From assembly GCA_018369015.1 (NCBI GenBank), contig JAGZDD010000062.1, positions 1 through 20,699 on the forward strand: a DNA stretch of 20,699 bases, written 5' to 3'. A program made the position numbers and the translations under genes. Positions 1-6,771 of the stretch are shown here, piece by piece. The notes beneath the pieces are model-generated. The model searched no databases. It was not told where the DNA came from and was given only the letters and a program-made list of their open reading frames with translations. The DNA comes from Clostridiales bacterium. Its GTDB lineage: Bacteria > Bacillota > Clostridia > Lachnospirales > Lachnospiraceae. Each line of letters starts with the position of its first letter. Positions within the stretch are counted from its first letter, which is position 1.

Positions 1-1187
1 CGCTTAAGGCCATGGAGGATGCCGGGATTACGGCTAAGGACGTAGATTTCTATTTCCACGGCGAAGCAAGTACATTAAACGGATCGAACTATTTAACTCC
101 AAACGTACAGATTGCAAACTGGTTTGGTATGAAGGGAAAAGCTTCGATCCACCATTCTGAGGCATGCTGTACAGGCTACTATGCTGTTGAACAGGCTGTC
201 AATGCCGTGGCTTCCGGCAAGTATAACTGTGTTTTAACAGGTTGTGTGGAATTTGGCGACAGCACACCATCACCGGCTGACAATGTGGAAACACCAAAGC
301 ATCCATATAAACGTGATAAAATGACAATGGAAAAATTCCTCGCAACGACCCAGTGGTTATATGACCGCAACTATGCGAGAAGCATGATGGCTCCTATGGA
401 GCTGATTTATGATGACGCTGCAGAGGATTATGTGCGTACAAGAGGCATTACGGCTCAGCAGATGGATGATACACTCAACTGGATGGCGATTAATAACCGC
501 CGCAATGCAGCTAAAAATCCGCTGGCGCTTGAAAGAAAGGAATTTGCTGAAATTGCAAAAGAAAAAGGCTTTGATGATGCTATTTCCTACATGAGATCCC
601 CATATAATCCGAAAATGGGCGATTTCCTCCGTATGGAAGGTGTTGAGCGTAAGTGCGACGGCGCTGCTGCATGTATTGTATGTGCAACTGAGATGATTCC
701 TCAGATTGCAAAAAATCTGAAGCATAAACCAATCGAAGTTCTTGGCATTGGCTGCTCTGCTATGGAAGCGACAAATCCTCACTTTGAGGTGCGTGCGACA
801 GAGGAAGCTGTGCGCCAGGTTTATGAAGTGACAGGTGTTAAACCGGAAGAGCTTGACCTGTTCTTTGCCAATGACTTTATTATTACCTCCCATCTTGTCG
901 CTGCTGAAATTGCCGGTTATCTGCCATATGGCGAGGGCTGGAAATATATTTGTGAAGGCCGCACTGCTTATGACGGTGATAAGCCGATCAATACGAACGG
1001 CGGAAGAACCTCCTTCGGACACGCCCATGCAGCCTCCGGTATGGCTGACGTTTATGAGGCATGTATGCAGATGAGAGGCGAGTGTGGTGAACGCCAGGTG
1101 AAGAAGCTGCCTAAGACAACAATGCTTCGCGGCTATGGCGGCGCACAGAATATTGCAGCAGTACTTTTAAGAACCCTTGATAAATAA
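1..1187 (+). CDS. Thiolase-fold condensing enzyme (acetyl-CoA acetyltransferase / ketosynthase-like), 5' partial
   Basis: The reading frame is open to the left edge (first full codon at base 3), so the gene starts outside the window and the ATG at 12 is internal. About 394 residues are visible. Counting from the ATG at 12, SEACCTG carries the probable nucleophile Cys52, and GHAHAASG near residues 336-343 matches the thiolase GHP-x-GATG histidine motif. The C-terminal GYGG segment lacks the second cysteine of classical biosynthetic thiolases, as in the SCP-x, archaeal and PhlC-like thiolase branches. These enzymes form or break C-C bonds between acyl thioesters and usually work with a DUF35 protein, which is the next gene (18 bases on). 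Its position before a carrier protein suggests condensation on ACP- or CoA-bound acyl groups. The fold assignment is firm; the substrate and the direction of reaction are unknown. Confidence 0.85.
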   Translation, partial: LKAMEDAGITAKDVDFYFHGEASTLNGSNYLTPNVQIANWFGMKGKASIHHSEACCTGYYAVEQAVNAVASGKYNCVLTGCVEFGDSTPSPADNVETPKHPYKRDKMTMEKFLATTQWLYDRNYARSMMAPMELIYDDAAEDYVRTRGITAQQMDDTLNWMAINNRRNAAKNPLALERKEFAEIAKEKGFDDAISYMRSPYNPKMGDFLRMEGVERKCDGAAACIVCATEMIPQIAKNLKHKPIEVLGIGCSAMEATNPHFEVRATEEAVRQVYEVTGVKPEELDLFFANDFIITSHLVAAEIAGYLPYGEGWKYICEGRTAYDGDKPINTNGGRTSFGHAHAASGMADVYEACMQMRGECGERQVKKLPKTTMLRGYGGAQNIAAVLLRTLDK

Positions 1188-1205
1188 TTAGGAGGTAAGG
1201 AAATC

Positions 1206-1622
1206 ATGGCTATTAAATTGGAAAAAGTCGTAGAGAAATTTTACCAGGGCCTTGAGGAAGGAAAGTTTTTAGGACGTAAATGCCCGGTTTGCGGCGCTGT
1301 AGAATTTCCTCCGGTCTATGCTTGTAATACATGTGGTAATCTGGAAACAGAGTGGGTAGAAATCAGCGGAAAAGGAAAAATGAAATCCATCGTTATGCCG
1401 GCTGCCCTGTCTACAAAGCCGGAATATGCTGCCCTTGGCGCTTTTGCCTACGGTGAAGTGGAAATTGAAGAAGGCGCCTGCTTCAATGCTGTTGTTAAGG
1501 GAATTACAAAGAAAAAGAGAAAAGAAATTATGGAAAACGGCAAGCTGCCGGTTCCCGTACATGCTGAAACCTTCCAGAGAAACGGCTACAAAACCGTAGT
1601 ATTTGCACTGGATGAGGAATAA
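1206..1622 (+). CDS. DUF35 zinc-ribbon / OB-fold protein (thiolase partner)
   Basis: This 138-residue protein has an N-terminal zinc ribbon with cysteines at 26, 29, 40 and 43 (CPVC and CNTC), then a beta-rich OB-fold-like region of about 80 residues. This is the DUF35 (ChsH2/PhlB-like) architecture. In characterised systems such as archaeal thiolase/HMG-CoA synthase and PhlACB, these proteins hold two condensing subunits together or form part of the CoA/acyl tunnel and have no catalytic residues of their own. AGGAGG at 1191-1196 sits ten bases before the ATG, and the gene lies directly behind the thiolase-like gene, which supports a stable complex. Automated pipelines often call such genes 'nucleic acid-binding OB-fold protein', which is probably misleading here. 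Confidence 0.85.
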   Translation: MAIKLEKVVEKFYQGLEEGKFLGRKCPVCGAVEFPPVYACNTCGNLETEWVEISGKGKMKSIVMPAALSTKPEYAALGAFAYGEVEIEEGACFNAVVKGITKKKRKEIMENGKLPVPVHAETFQRNGYKTVVFALDEE

Positions 1623-1654
1623 AGAGAAACTATTTTATTAAAGGAGTAAAAACA

Positions 1655-1894
1655 ATGGATAGAAAAGAATTAGAAGCAAAAATTATTGAGCTGGTAGCAA
1701 TGTCTTATAACAAGGATGCCAGTGAGTTATCTGTAGATACAAACATGAAAGAAGAACTTGGCGGCGCTTCTGTAATTATGGTTGGCCTTGTATCTGAAAT
1801 TGAAAATGAACTTGACGTTTTAGTTCCTCTGCCAATTGCCGCCGCATGCAAAACCATCGGGGAACTTTGTGATAAAGTCGAAGAGCAGATGTAA
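1655..1894 (+). CDS. Acyl carrier protein with atypical serine motif
   Basis: This is a 79-residue acidic, helical protein of ACP length and pattern: ELSVDTNMKEELGG, then the attachment serine, then helix II (VGLVSEIENELDV). The phosphopantetheine serine is Ser39. The canonical DSL triplet reads ASV here (GGASV), so the aspartate that normally precedes the serine is missing. AAGGAG upstream gives a good ribosome site. The gene lies between DUF35 and a phosphate acyltransferase, so it probably carries the acyl intermediate of the adjacent condensing enzyme and is not the housekeeping fatty-acid ACP. An Sfp-type phosphopantetheinyl transferase lies about 1.9 kb away and could charge it. The ACP fold is well supported; the dedicated role is inferred. 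Confidence 0.85.
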   Translation: MDRKELEAKIIELVAMSYNKDASELSVDTNMKEELGGASVIMVGLVSEIENELDVLVPLPIAAACKTIGELCDKVEEQM

Positions 1895-1900
1895 AAATAT

Positions 1901-1967
1901 GGCTTTAGGAGGAAATCCTATATGGGGATGCCTCTATAGCCTTAAAAACAGGGCCTTTAGGAGGAAA
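1901..1967 (+). promoter_or_regulatory. Duplicated ribosome-binding segment with a 5-codon ORF before the phosphate acyltransferase gene
   Basis: The block GGCTTTAGGAGGAAA (1901-1915) recurs as GGCCTTTAGGAGGAAA (1952-1967). The second copy is the ribosome site of the phosphate acyltransferase gene. The first serves a tiny frame, ATG at 1922 to TAG at 1937, encoding MGMPL. The first Shine-Dalgarno can pair within TAGGA/TCCTA (1906-1910 with 1916-1920). A wider pairing, GGCT/AGCC plus GAGG/CCTC, spans 1901-1941. It may be a small translational control element or simply a local tandem duplication. Confidence 0.5.
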
Positions 1968-1969
1968 AT

Positions 1970-2974
1970 ATGAGTATTTTAGATAAGCTTTATGAAAAAG
2001 CAAAGCAAAATCCTCAAAAAGTTGCCTTCCCGGAAGCCGCCAACGAAAAAATGATGCAGGCGGCCTATGAAACTGGAAAAGATGGATACATTATACCAGT
2101 GCTTGTAGGCGATGCAGAGGAAATCAAAAGGCTGGCAGCCGAAAGAGGTTATGACGAAAGTGTTTTCACAATCGTTGACATCCATGAGGAAGCTTATAAA
2201 AATGAACTGATTCAGAAATATGTGGCATTGCCTGAAACACGTTTGAAGGAAAAGGCATTAGGCCGCCGTATGGAAAACCCCTTATATTACGCAATGGTTA
2301 TGCAGGCTGTAGATGAGGCAGATGTTACTTTTGCAGGTATTGATAATACAACTGGGGATGTTCTTTTAGCCGGACAGATGATTATAGGCTTGAAACCGGG
2401 CATCAGCACGATTTCCAGCATTGGACTGTGCGATATTCCGGGATACGAGGGAAGCGAAGGCTCCCTGCTCGCCATCGGAGACAGCGCAGTATGCACAAAT
2501 CCTAATGCCGAGCAGCTTGCAAGTATTGCAATTTCTGCCTGCGATACGGTTTCTGCCTTACTTGACTGGGAACCAAGATGTGCAATGGTATGCTACTCCA
2601 CGCTCGGAAGCGGCCAGGGCGAACTGATTGATAAAGTGACAGAGGCATTAAAAATTGCTAATGAGCAGCGCCCGGATCTTGCCATTGACGGTGAGTTCCA
2701 GCTAGACGCAGCGATCGTTCCGGCAGTTGCCGCTAAAAAGGTTAATCGTGAGAGCAAGGTTGCCGGAAAAGCAAACGTTTTGATCTGGCCGGATCTTAAC
2801 GTAGGCAATGTAAGCGTTAAGCTGATCCAGCAGTTTGGCCATGCAGATGCTTATGGTCCAATGCTTCAGGGCTTTAATAAGGTTGTCTGCGACTGCTCAA
2901 GAGGGGCCCCAGTGTCCGAGATTAAGGGCAACGTAGTCATCTCTGCGGTACGTGCCGCAGGAGCAAAAAAGTGA
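1970..2974 (+). CDS. Divergent phosphate acyltransferase (phosphate acetyltransferase family)
   Basis: At 334 residues it has normal Pta length. The C-terminal half follows the family closely (AIDGEFQLDAA, GKANVLIWPDL, GPMLQG, then SRG). Family enzymes interconvert acyl-CoA plus phosphate with acyl phosphate plus CoA. Ser310 and Arg311 match the catalytic Ser/Arg pair, but the following catalytic aspartate position is Glu317. The region usually reading HSTADTVRPAL reads NTTGDVLLAGQ, losing the histidine and arginine, and the STKGS segment reads STLGS. It is therefore a diverged paralogue that may use a different acyl chain or an ACP-bound donor. It ends the ACP operon and is followed by two terminators. 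Acetate metabolism would be the default call, but no acetate kinase gene is adjacent. Confidence 0.8.
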   Translation: MSILDKLYEKAKQNPQKVAFPEAANEKMMQAAYETGKDGYIIPVLVGDAEEIKRLAAERGYDESVFTIVDIHEEAYKNELIQKYVALPETRLKEKALGRRMENPLYYAMVMQAVDEADVTFAGIDNTTGDVLLAGQMIIGLKPGISTISSIGLCDIPGYEGSEGSLLAIGDSAVCTNPNAEQLASIAISACDTVSALLDWEPRCAMVCYSTLGSGQGELIDKVTEALKIANEQRPDLAIDGEFQLDAAIVPAVAAKKVNRESKVAGKANVLIWPDLNVGNVSVKLIQQFGHADAYGPMLQGFNKVVCDCSRGAPVSEIKGNVVISAVRAAGAKK

Positions 2975-3001
2975 TAAACAGATGAAATAGAGAATTTGTA
3001 A

Positions 3002-3030
3002 GGCGCAGGAATATTGTTCCTGTGCCTTTT
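3002..3030 (+). terminator. Intrinsic terminator after the phosphate acyltransferase
   Basis: A ten-pair stem GGCGCAGGAA / TTCCTGTGCC (one G-U pair) with the five-base loop TATTG is followed directly by TTTT. It starts 27 bases after the stop codon. Confidence 0.8.
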
Positions 3031-3032
3031 AC

Positions 3033-3084
3033 GGGGCTGTCGCACTGTGAGTTTTGTAACTCAGGCGCGATGCCCCATTTTTTT
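3033..3084 (+). terminator. Second, larger hairpin with T-run
   Basis: GGGGC/GCCCC, TCGC/GCGA and TGAGTT/AACTCA pair in order with small internal loops, followed by seven Ts (3078-3084). It backs up the first terminator and separates the ACP operon from the convergent PPTase gene. Confidence 0.65.
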
Positions 3085-3161
3085 CATTGGGAATAAACGA
3101 TAAGCAGCTTTTTTATTCTAATTTTCTACGCAGCGCTTTTTTTCAGGCAACCCTATTTCCG

Positions 3162-3782
3162 TTACAATGTTTCTTTATCGAACTGTTGAATTTGGATTTC
3201 TTCATTTTCCTCACCGCTGCATATTGAAAGAAAATAGTCATTTTCAATGCGCCGCTGGGTAAAATAAAGCCCTTTTTGTGAGCAGGTGACTCCGGCCGGC
3301 TCACGGGAAAGGTCAAGGGTGAAAGAAAAATCCGTAAGTGGCATGGACAGCCCTAAGCCAGAGTGCTTGATACGGCTTTCCTTAAGCGTCCAGAAGCGGA
3401 AAAAAATTTCCATATATTTGTCCGGAGTATTGCGGAAAGCTTCGAGGAATGTTTTTTCAGGCGGGGTGAGCACCTTTCTTAAAATTGAGTCTTTAAAGGG
3501 GTGAATTTTTTCAATATCAATGCCTACGGGAGCCGTGGCGGCGGCGCAGGCGACGAGACCGTCACAGTGGCTGATATTAAAATGAATGAAGGGATAAGCC
3601 TTTAAATAAGGTTTTCCATAGATATTATTTTCAATTTGTTCCGGCAAAGCGGTGTCAGAGAAAGAAAGACCGAAACGGTTCTCCAAAATACCAGATAAAA
3701 GAGAAAGTCCAAGCTGGTGTTCCGTGCGGTATTTTTCTTTCACCGGGCAATCGCCATAATGAGATAAATAAATAGTTATCAT
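3162..3782 (-). CDS. Sfp-type 4'-phosphopantetheinyl transferase
   Basis: This 206-residue enzyme should transfer phosphopantetheine from CoA to the serine of carrier proteins. The family motifs appear in order: GKP (56-58), FNISH (68-72), GIDIE with metal-binding Asp89 and Glu91, and WTLKES (131-136) with the Lys and Glu of the last motif. The start at 3782 is chosen because AAGGAG lies seven bases upstream and the protein begins in typical style (MITIYLS). A longer frame reaching 3905 runs through repeat-like, unconserved sequence and has no ribosome site. It is convergent with the ACP operon, separated by two terminators. The broad-specificity Sfp branch usually serves secondary-metabolite carriers, and the ACP at 1655 is the only candidate in view. 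Confidence 0.92.
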   Translation of the reverse strand: MITIYLSHYGDCPVKEKYRTEHQLGLSLLSGILENRFGLSFSDTALPEQIENNIYGKPYLKAYPFIHFNISHCDGLVACAAATAPVGIDIEKIHPFKDSILRKVLTPPEKTFLEAFRNTPDKYMEIFFRFWTLKESRIKHSGLGLSMPLTDFSFTLDLSREPAGVTCSQKGLYFTQRRIENDYFLSICSGEENEEIQIQQFDKETL

Positions 3783-3830
3783 GGCAAAACTCCTTAAAAT
3801 TTTATGCAGCGCAGCATGTGTGCTTACGCT

Positions 3831-3925
3831 GCTATTGTACCATCTCGACGATGTCTCGATGGAAACGCTCGTCAAATGACTGCTCATGCAAGCCTGAGCA
3901 GCCACTTTCCTCGCTATTGTACCAT
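3831..3925. repeat. Short direct repeat upstream of the PPTase gene
   Basis: GCTATTGTACCAT occurs at 3831-3843 and again at 3913-3925, 82 bases apart. Read on the minus strand each copy contains TACAAT, a plausible -10 element, so one or both could be promoter parts for the PPTase. No good -35 was found. Between them CTGCTCA/TGAGCAG (3880-3886 with 3895-3901) forms a seven-pair hairpin. Confidence 0.4.
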
Positions 3926-3972
3926 GTAATTAAAAAGTTTTCTATGGGGATTGAATAAGTGTAAAAATCTGC

Positions 3973-4001
3973 TTGATTTTATTGCGAAGATATGACATAA
4001 T
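3973..4001 (+). promoter_or_regulatory. Probable sigma-A promoter of the SH3b glucosaminidase gene
   Basis: TTGATT (3973-3978), a 17-base spacer and CATAAT (3996-4001) match the housekeeping promoter pattern. Transcription would begin near 4008, giving a leader of about 65 bases. Confidence 0.5.
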
Positions 4002-4010
4002 TATAAAAGA

Positions 4011-4042
4011 AAATGTAACATTATTGTAATATGTTAACATTT
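4011..4042. promoter_or_regulatory. Dyad at the start of the glucosaminidase transcript
   Basis: AAATGT/ACATTT plus AACAT/ATGTT give eleven pairs with a single bulged A. The dyad begins just after the predicted -10 box and covers the expected start site, so it could be an operator or a 5' leader hairpin. No regulator is assigned. Confidence 0.4.
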
Positions 4043-4073
4043 AGAAACGATAACACAAGGATGGAGACGCAAA

Positions 4074-6749
4074 ATGAAAAAAATGGTTTATTTGCTGGCA
4101 GCGGCGCTGCTGTCTGTTGAAATTGCCGCGGCAGCACCGCTGCCAGCCTATGCTGCAACAACAGGCGTGGTAAATACCTCTGCTTTGAATGTCAGGACCG
4201 GCGCATCAACAAGCTATTCCCGCATTGGCCTGATCTATCAGGGGCAGAGCGTGACAATTCTTGGTTCCAGCGGAAACTGGTACAAAGTAACCTGCAATAT
4301 TGGCGGCGCGAACCGGACGGGCTATGTACATAAGGATTATATTAATGTATCCGGCGGCTTGGGAAGCTCAGGGAGCACTTCTTCCGGCAGCGGAACCGGC
4401 AAGGTGAATGTGAGCGGGCTGAATGTCCGTTCCGGCCCTTCTACGGGCGACAGAATTGTAGGGCTTATATACAGCGGAACAACTGTCAATATTCTTGGAA
4501 CCTCAGGCTCATGGTATAAGGTTTCTGTTGATATTTCGGGAACAACTGTCACTGGTTATGTTTTTGCTGAATATATTACGCGTACCTCCTCGGGCAGCAG
4601 CTCCGGCAGTACGAATACAGGCAATTCTGGAAATACGGGGGTTTCCGGCAGTACAGGCAAGGTAAATACAAGCGCTTTGAATTTCCGTACAGGAGCTTCT
4701 ACAAGTTCGACGCGTATCGGCTGTATTTATATGAACCAGGAAGTGACGATTCTTGGAAAATCCGGAGACTGGTACCAGGTTAAGGCTTCAGTGAATGGCA
4801 CAATGCAGACTGGTTATGTATCAGCCCAGTATATTACCATTGTGTCCTCTGGCTCAGGCAGTTCGGGAAGTAATTCCGGAAATTCAGGAAATACTTCTGT
4901 AACGAATGAAAAGGGAACGGTGAATGACGGCCCATTAAATGTACGTACCGGCCCGTCAACAAGCTATTCGATTTTAGGGTATCTGAATACAGGAAGCTCC
5001 GTTCAGATTATTGGCACTGAAAACGGCTGGTATAAAGTGAATGTTACGCTTTCCGGACGTACTGTGACCGGCTATGTGTCTGCCCAGTATATTACAAAGT
5101 CCTCCGGATCTGCGGGGAACTCCGGTTCCGGCGGTAGCTCTGATAATAATGCAAATACCAATAAGAGCGGTGTTGTAAATGACGGCCCGTTAAATGTACG
5201 TACCGGCCCGTCCACAGGAAATACGGTGATCGGTTCCTTAAGCAAGGGCGCGAGCGTTCTTATTCTTGGAACAGAGGGCGAGTGGTATAAGGTATCCGTT
5301 ATTCTTTACGGCCGCACGACGACTGGCTATGTCCATTCCGATTACATTACGGTAAATTCCGGTTCCGGCAGCAGCGGTTCTAATACGGGAGACAGTAACA
5401 ACAACAATAATAATAACAGCAATAATAATAACAACAACAATAACAACAATAATAACCAAAATCCGGGCACATCAGATACAGCCTTTGAGCAGCAGATTGC
5501 GGCATTTCCTGAATCCTACAAGGCCTCCTTACGGGCGCTCCATGAGAAGTACCCGAACTGGGTATTTAAGGCTGTAAATACAGGGCTTGACTGGAATTCG
5601 GCCATTGCCGGGGAAAATGTGCTGGCAGTGAATGTTATCCAGACTGCAATTAACGGAAATACGGATTTTGGAAAGCTCTCCACAATGGACGGCGCCTATG
5701 ACTGGGCAACGGATAAATATACATTATGCGATGCGGGCGGATTCTACACTGTATCTGAGGATGTTCTCAAGTATTATATGGATCCGAGAAATATGCTCAC
5801 TGAAAAGTATATTTTCCAGTTTGAATCTCAGGCTTATGACAGCTCCCAGACAAAGGATGTTGTCCAGGGCATTTTGAACGGAACATTTATGGCGGGTAAT
5901 TATTCCTATACAGACGGCGGACGCACAGTGACAAAGAACTATGCGGATACCTATATGGAGGCTGGAAAAAGCTCCGGCGTAAGCCCGTATTTCCTTGCGG
6001 CTAGAAGCCGTCAGGAGCTGGGTGTCAACGGAAGCGGTTCATCCTCAGGAAATTACGGAGCCTATAAGGGCTACTATAATTATTACAATATCGGTGCAAA
6101 TTCCGGCGCAGATCCGATTGCCAATGGCCTTAATTATGCCAAGGGCGGCAGCAATGGAACAAATACAAGCTACGGAAGGCCGTGGACGAATCCATACAAG
6201 GCGATTGTCGGCGGGGCGGATTTCCTTGGCGCCTCCTATATCCGCATTGGACAGAATACGAATTATTTCCAGAAGTTTAATGTGGTTTATCACCAGGCCT
6301 TGTACAAGCATCAATATATGACAGGAATACAGGCACCGTCGAGTGAATCCGTATCGATCTACAATTCCTACAAGAATATGGGCGTACTGGATAAGCAGTT
6401 TGTTTTCTATATTCCTGTATATAATAATATGCCGGCAAGTGCCTGCCAGCTTCCGGCTTACTCCGGAAATCCAAACAGCTATTTGAAAGCTCTGACTGTT
6501 ACTGGCGGCGGCAAGAACCTGCTGCTGACACCGACCTTTAATTATAAAACAACAACCTATGATCTTGTTGTTCCTGTGGGAGTGAGCCAGGTTACGATCA
6601 GTGCTTCCTCAGTAAGCGCATATGCGAAAGGAATTTCAGGAACAGGTACATATAATCTGAATACAGGACTGAATACATTTAATGTGACCTGTACGGCAGG
6701 AAACGGAACAACAACAACTTATACATTAAATATAAGCCGTGCGCAGTAA
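4074..6749 (+). CDS. Secreted five-SH3b wall hydrolase, probable N-acetylglucosaminidase
   Basis: An 891-residue exported protein. The signal peptide is residues 1-27 (cut after AYA). Five bacterial SH3 domains follow at about 30-93, 109-170, 195-257, 281-342 and 365-427, each with NVRTG-like and WYKV/TGYV signatures and separated by Ser/Gly linkers. Residues 442-463 are an almost pure asparagine linker. A glucosaminidase-like domain occupies about 470-755, where Glu648 in RSRQELG is the likely catalytic acid. A cadherin-like beta-sandwich closes the protein (803-889). The SH3b domains should bind peptidoglycan, and the catalytic domain should cut glycan strands during growth or separation. 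The next gene carries the same type of beta-sandwich domain, so the two may act together at the surface. Hydrolase type rests on motif reading only. Confidence 0.85.
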   Translation: MKKMVYLLAAALLSVEIAAAAPLPAYAATTGVVNTSALNVRTGASTSYSRIGLIYQGQSVTILGSSGNWYKVTCNIGGANRTGYVHKDYINVSGGLGSSGSTSSGSGTGKVNVSGLNVRSGPSTGDRIVGLIYSGTTVNILGTSGSWYKVSVDISGTTVTGYVFAEYITRTSSGSSSGSTNTGNSGNTGVSGSTGKVNTSALNFRTGASTSSTRIGCIYMNQEVTILGKSGDWYQVKASVNGTMQTGYVSAQYITIVSSGSGSSGSNSGNSGNTSVTNEKGTVNDGPLNVRTGPSTSYSILGYLNTGSSVQIIGTENGWYKVNVTLSGRTVTGYVSAQYITKSSGSAGNSGSGGSSDNNANTNKSGVVNDGPLNVRTGPSTGNTVIGSLSKGASVLILGTEGEWYKVSVILYGRTTTGYVHSDYITVNSGSGSSGSNTGDSNNNNNNNSNNNNNNNNNNNNQNPGTSDTAFEQQIAAFPESYKASLRALHEKYPNWVFKAVNTGLDWNSAIAGENVLAVNVIQTAINGNTDFGKLSTMDGAYDWATDKYTLCDAGGFYTVSEDVLKYYMDPRNMLTEKYIFQFESQAYDSSQTKDVVQGILNGTFMAGNYSYTDGGRTVTKNYADTYMEAGKSSGVSPYFLAARSRQELGVNGSGSSSGNYGAYKGYYNYYNIGANSGADPIANGLNYAKGGSNGTNTSYGRPWTNPYKAIVGGADFLGASYIRIGQNTNYFQKFNVVYHQALYKHQYMTGIQAPSSESVSIYNSYKNMGVLDKQFVFYIPVYNNMPASACQLPAYSGNPNSYLKALTVTGGGKNLLLTPTFNYKTTTYDLVVPVGVSQVTISASSVSAYAKGISGTGTYNLNTGLNTFNVTCTAGNGTTTTYTLNISRAQ

Positions 6750-6771
6750 GGCTTAGAAGGGGCGATTGATT

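Noticed and set aside
357..1028. 223-residue open frame on the minus strand inside the thiolase-like gene
   Set aside because: It lies wholly opposite a well-conserved coding sequence, shows no family motif and has no ribosome site.
3783..3905. 41-residue N-terminal extension of the PPTase frame
   Set aside because: It crosses the direct repeat and hairpin, shows no conserved residues, and a strong ribosome site supports the start at 3782.
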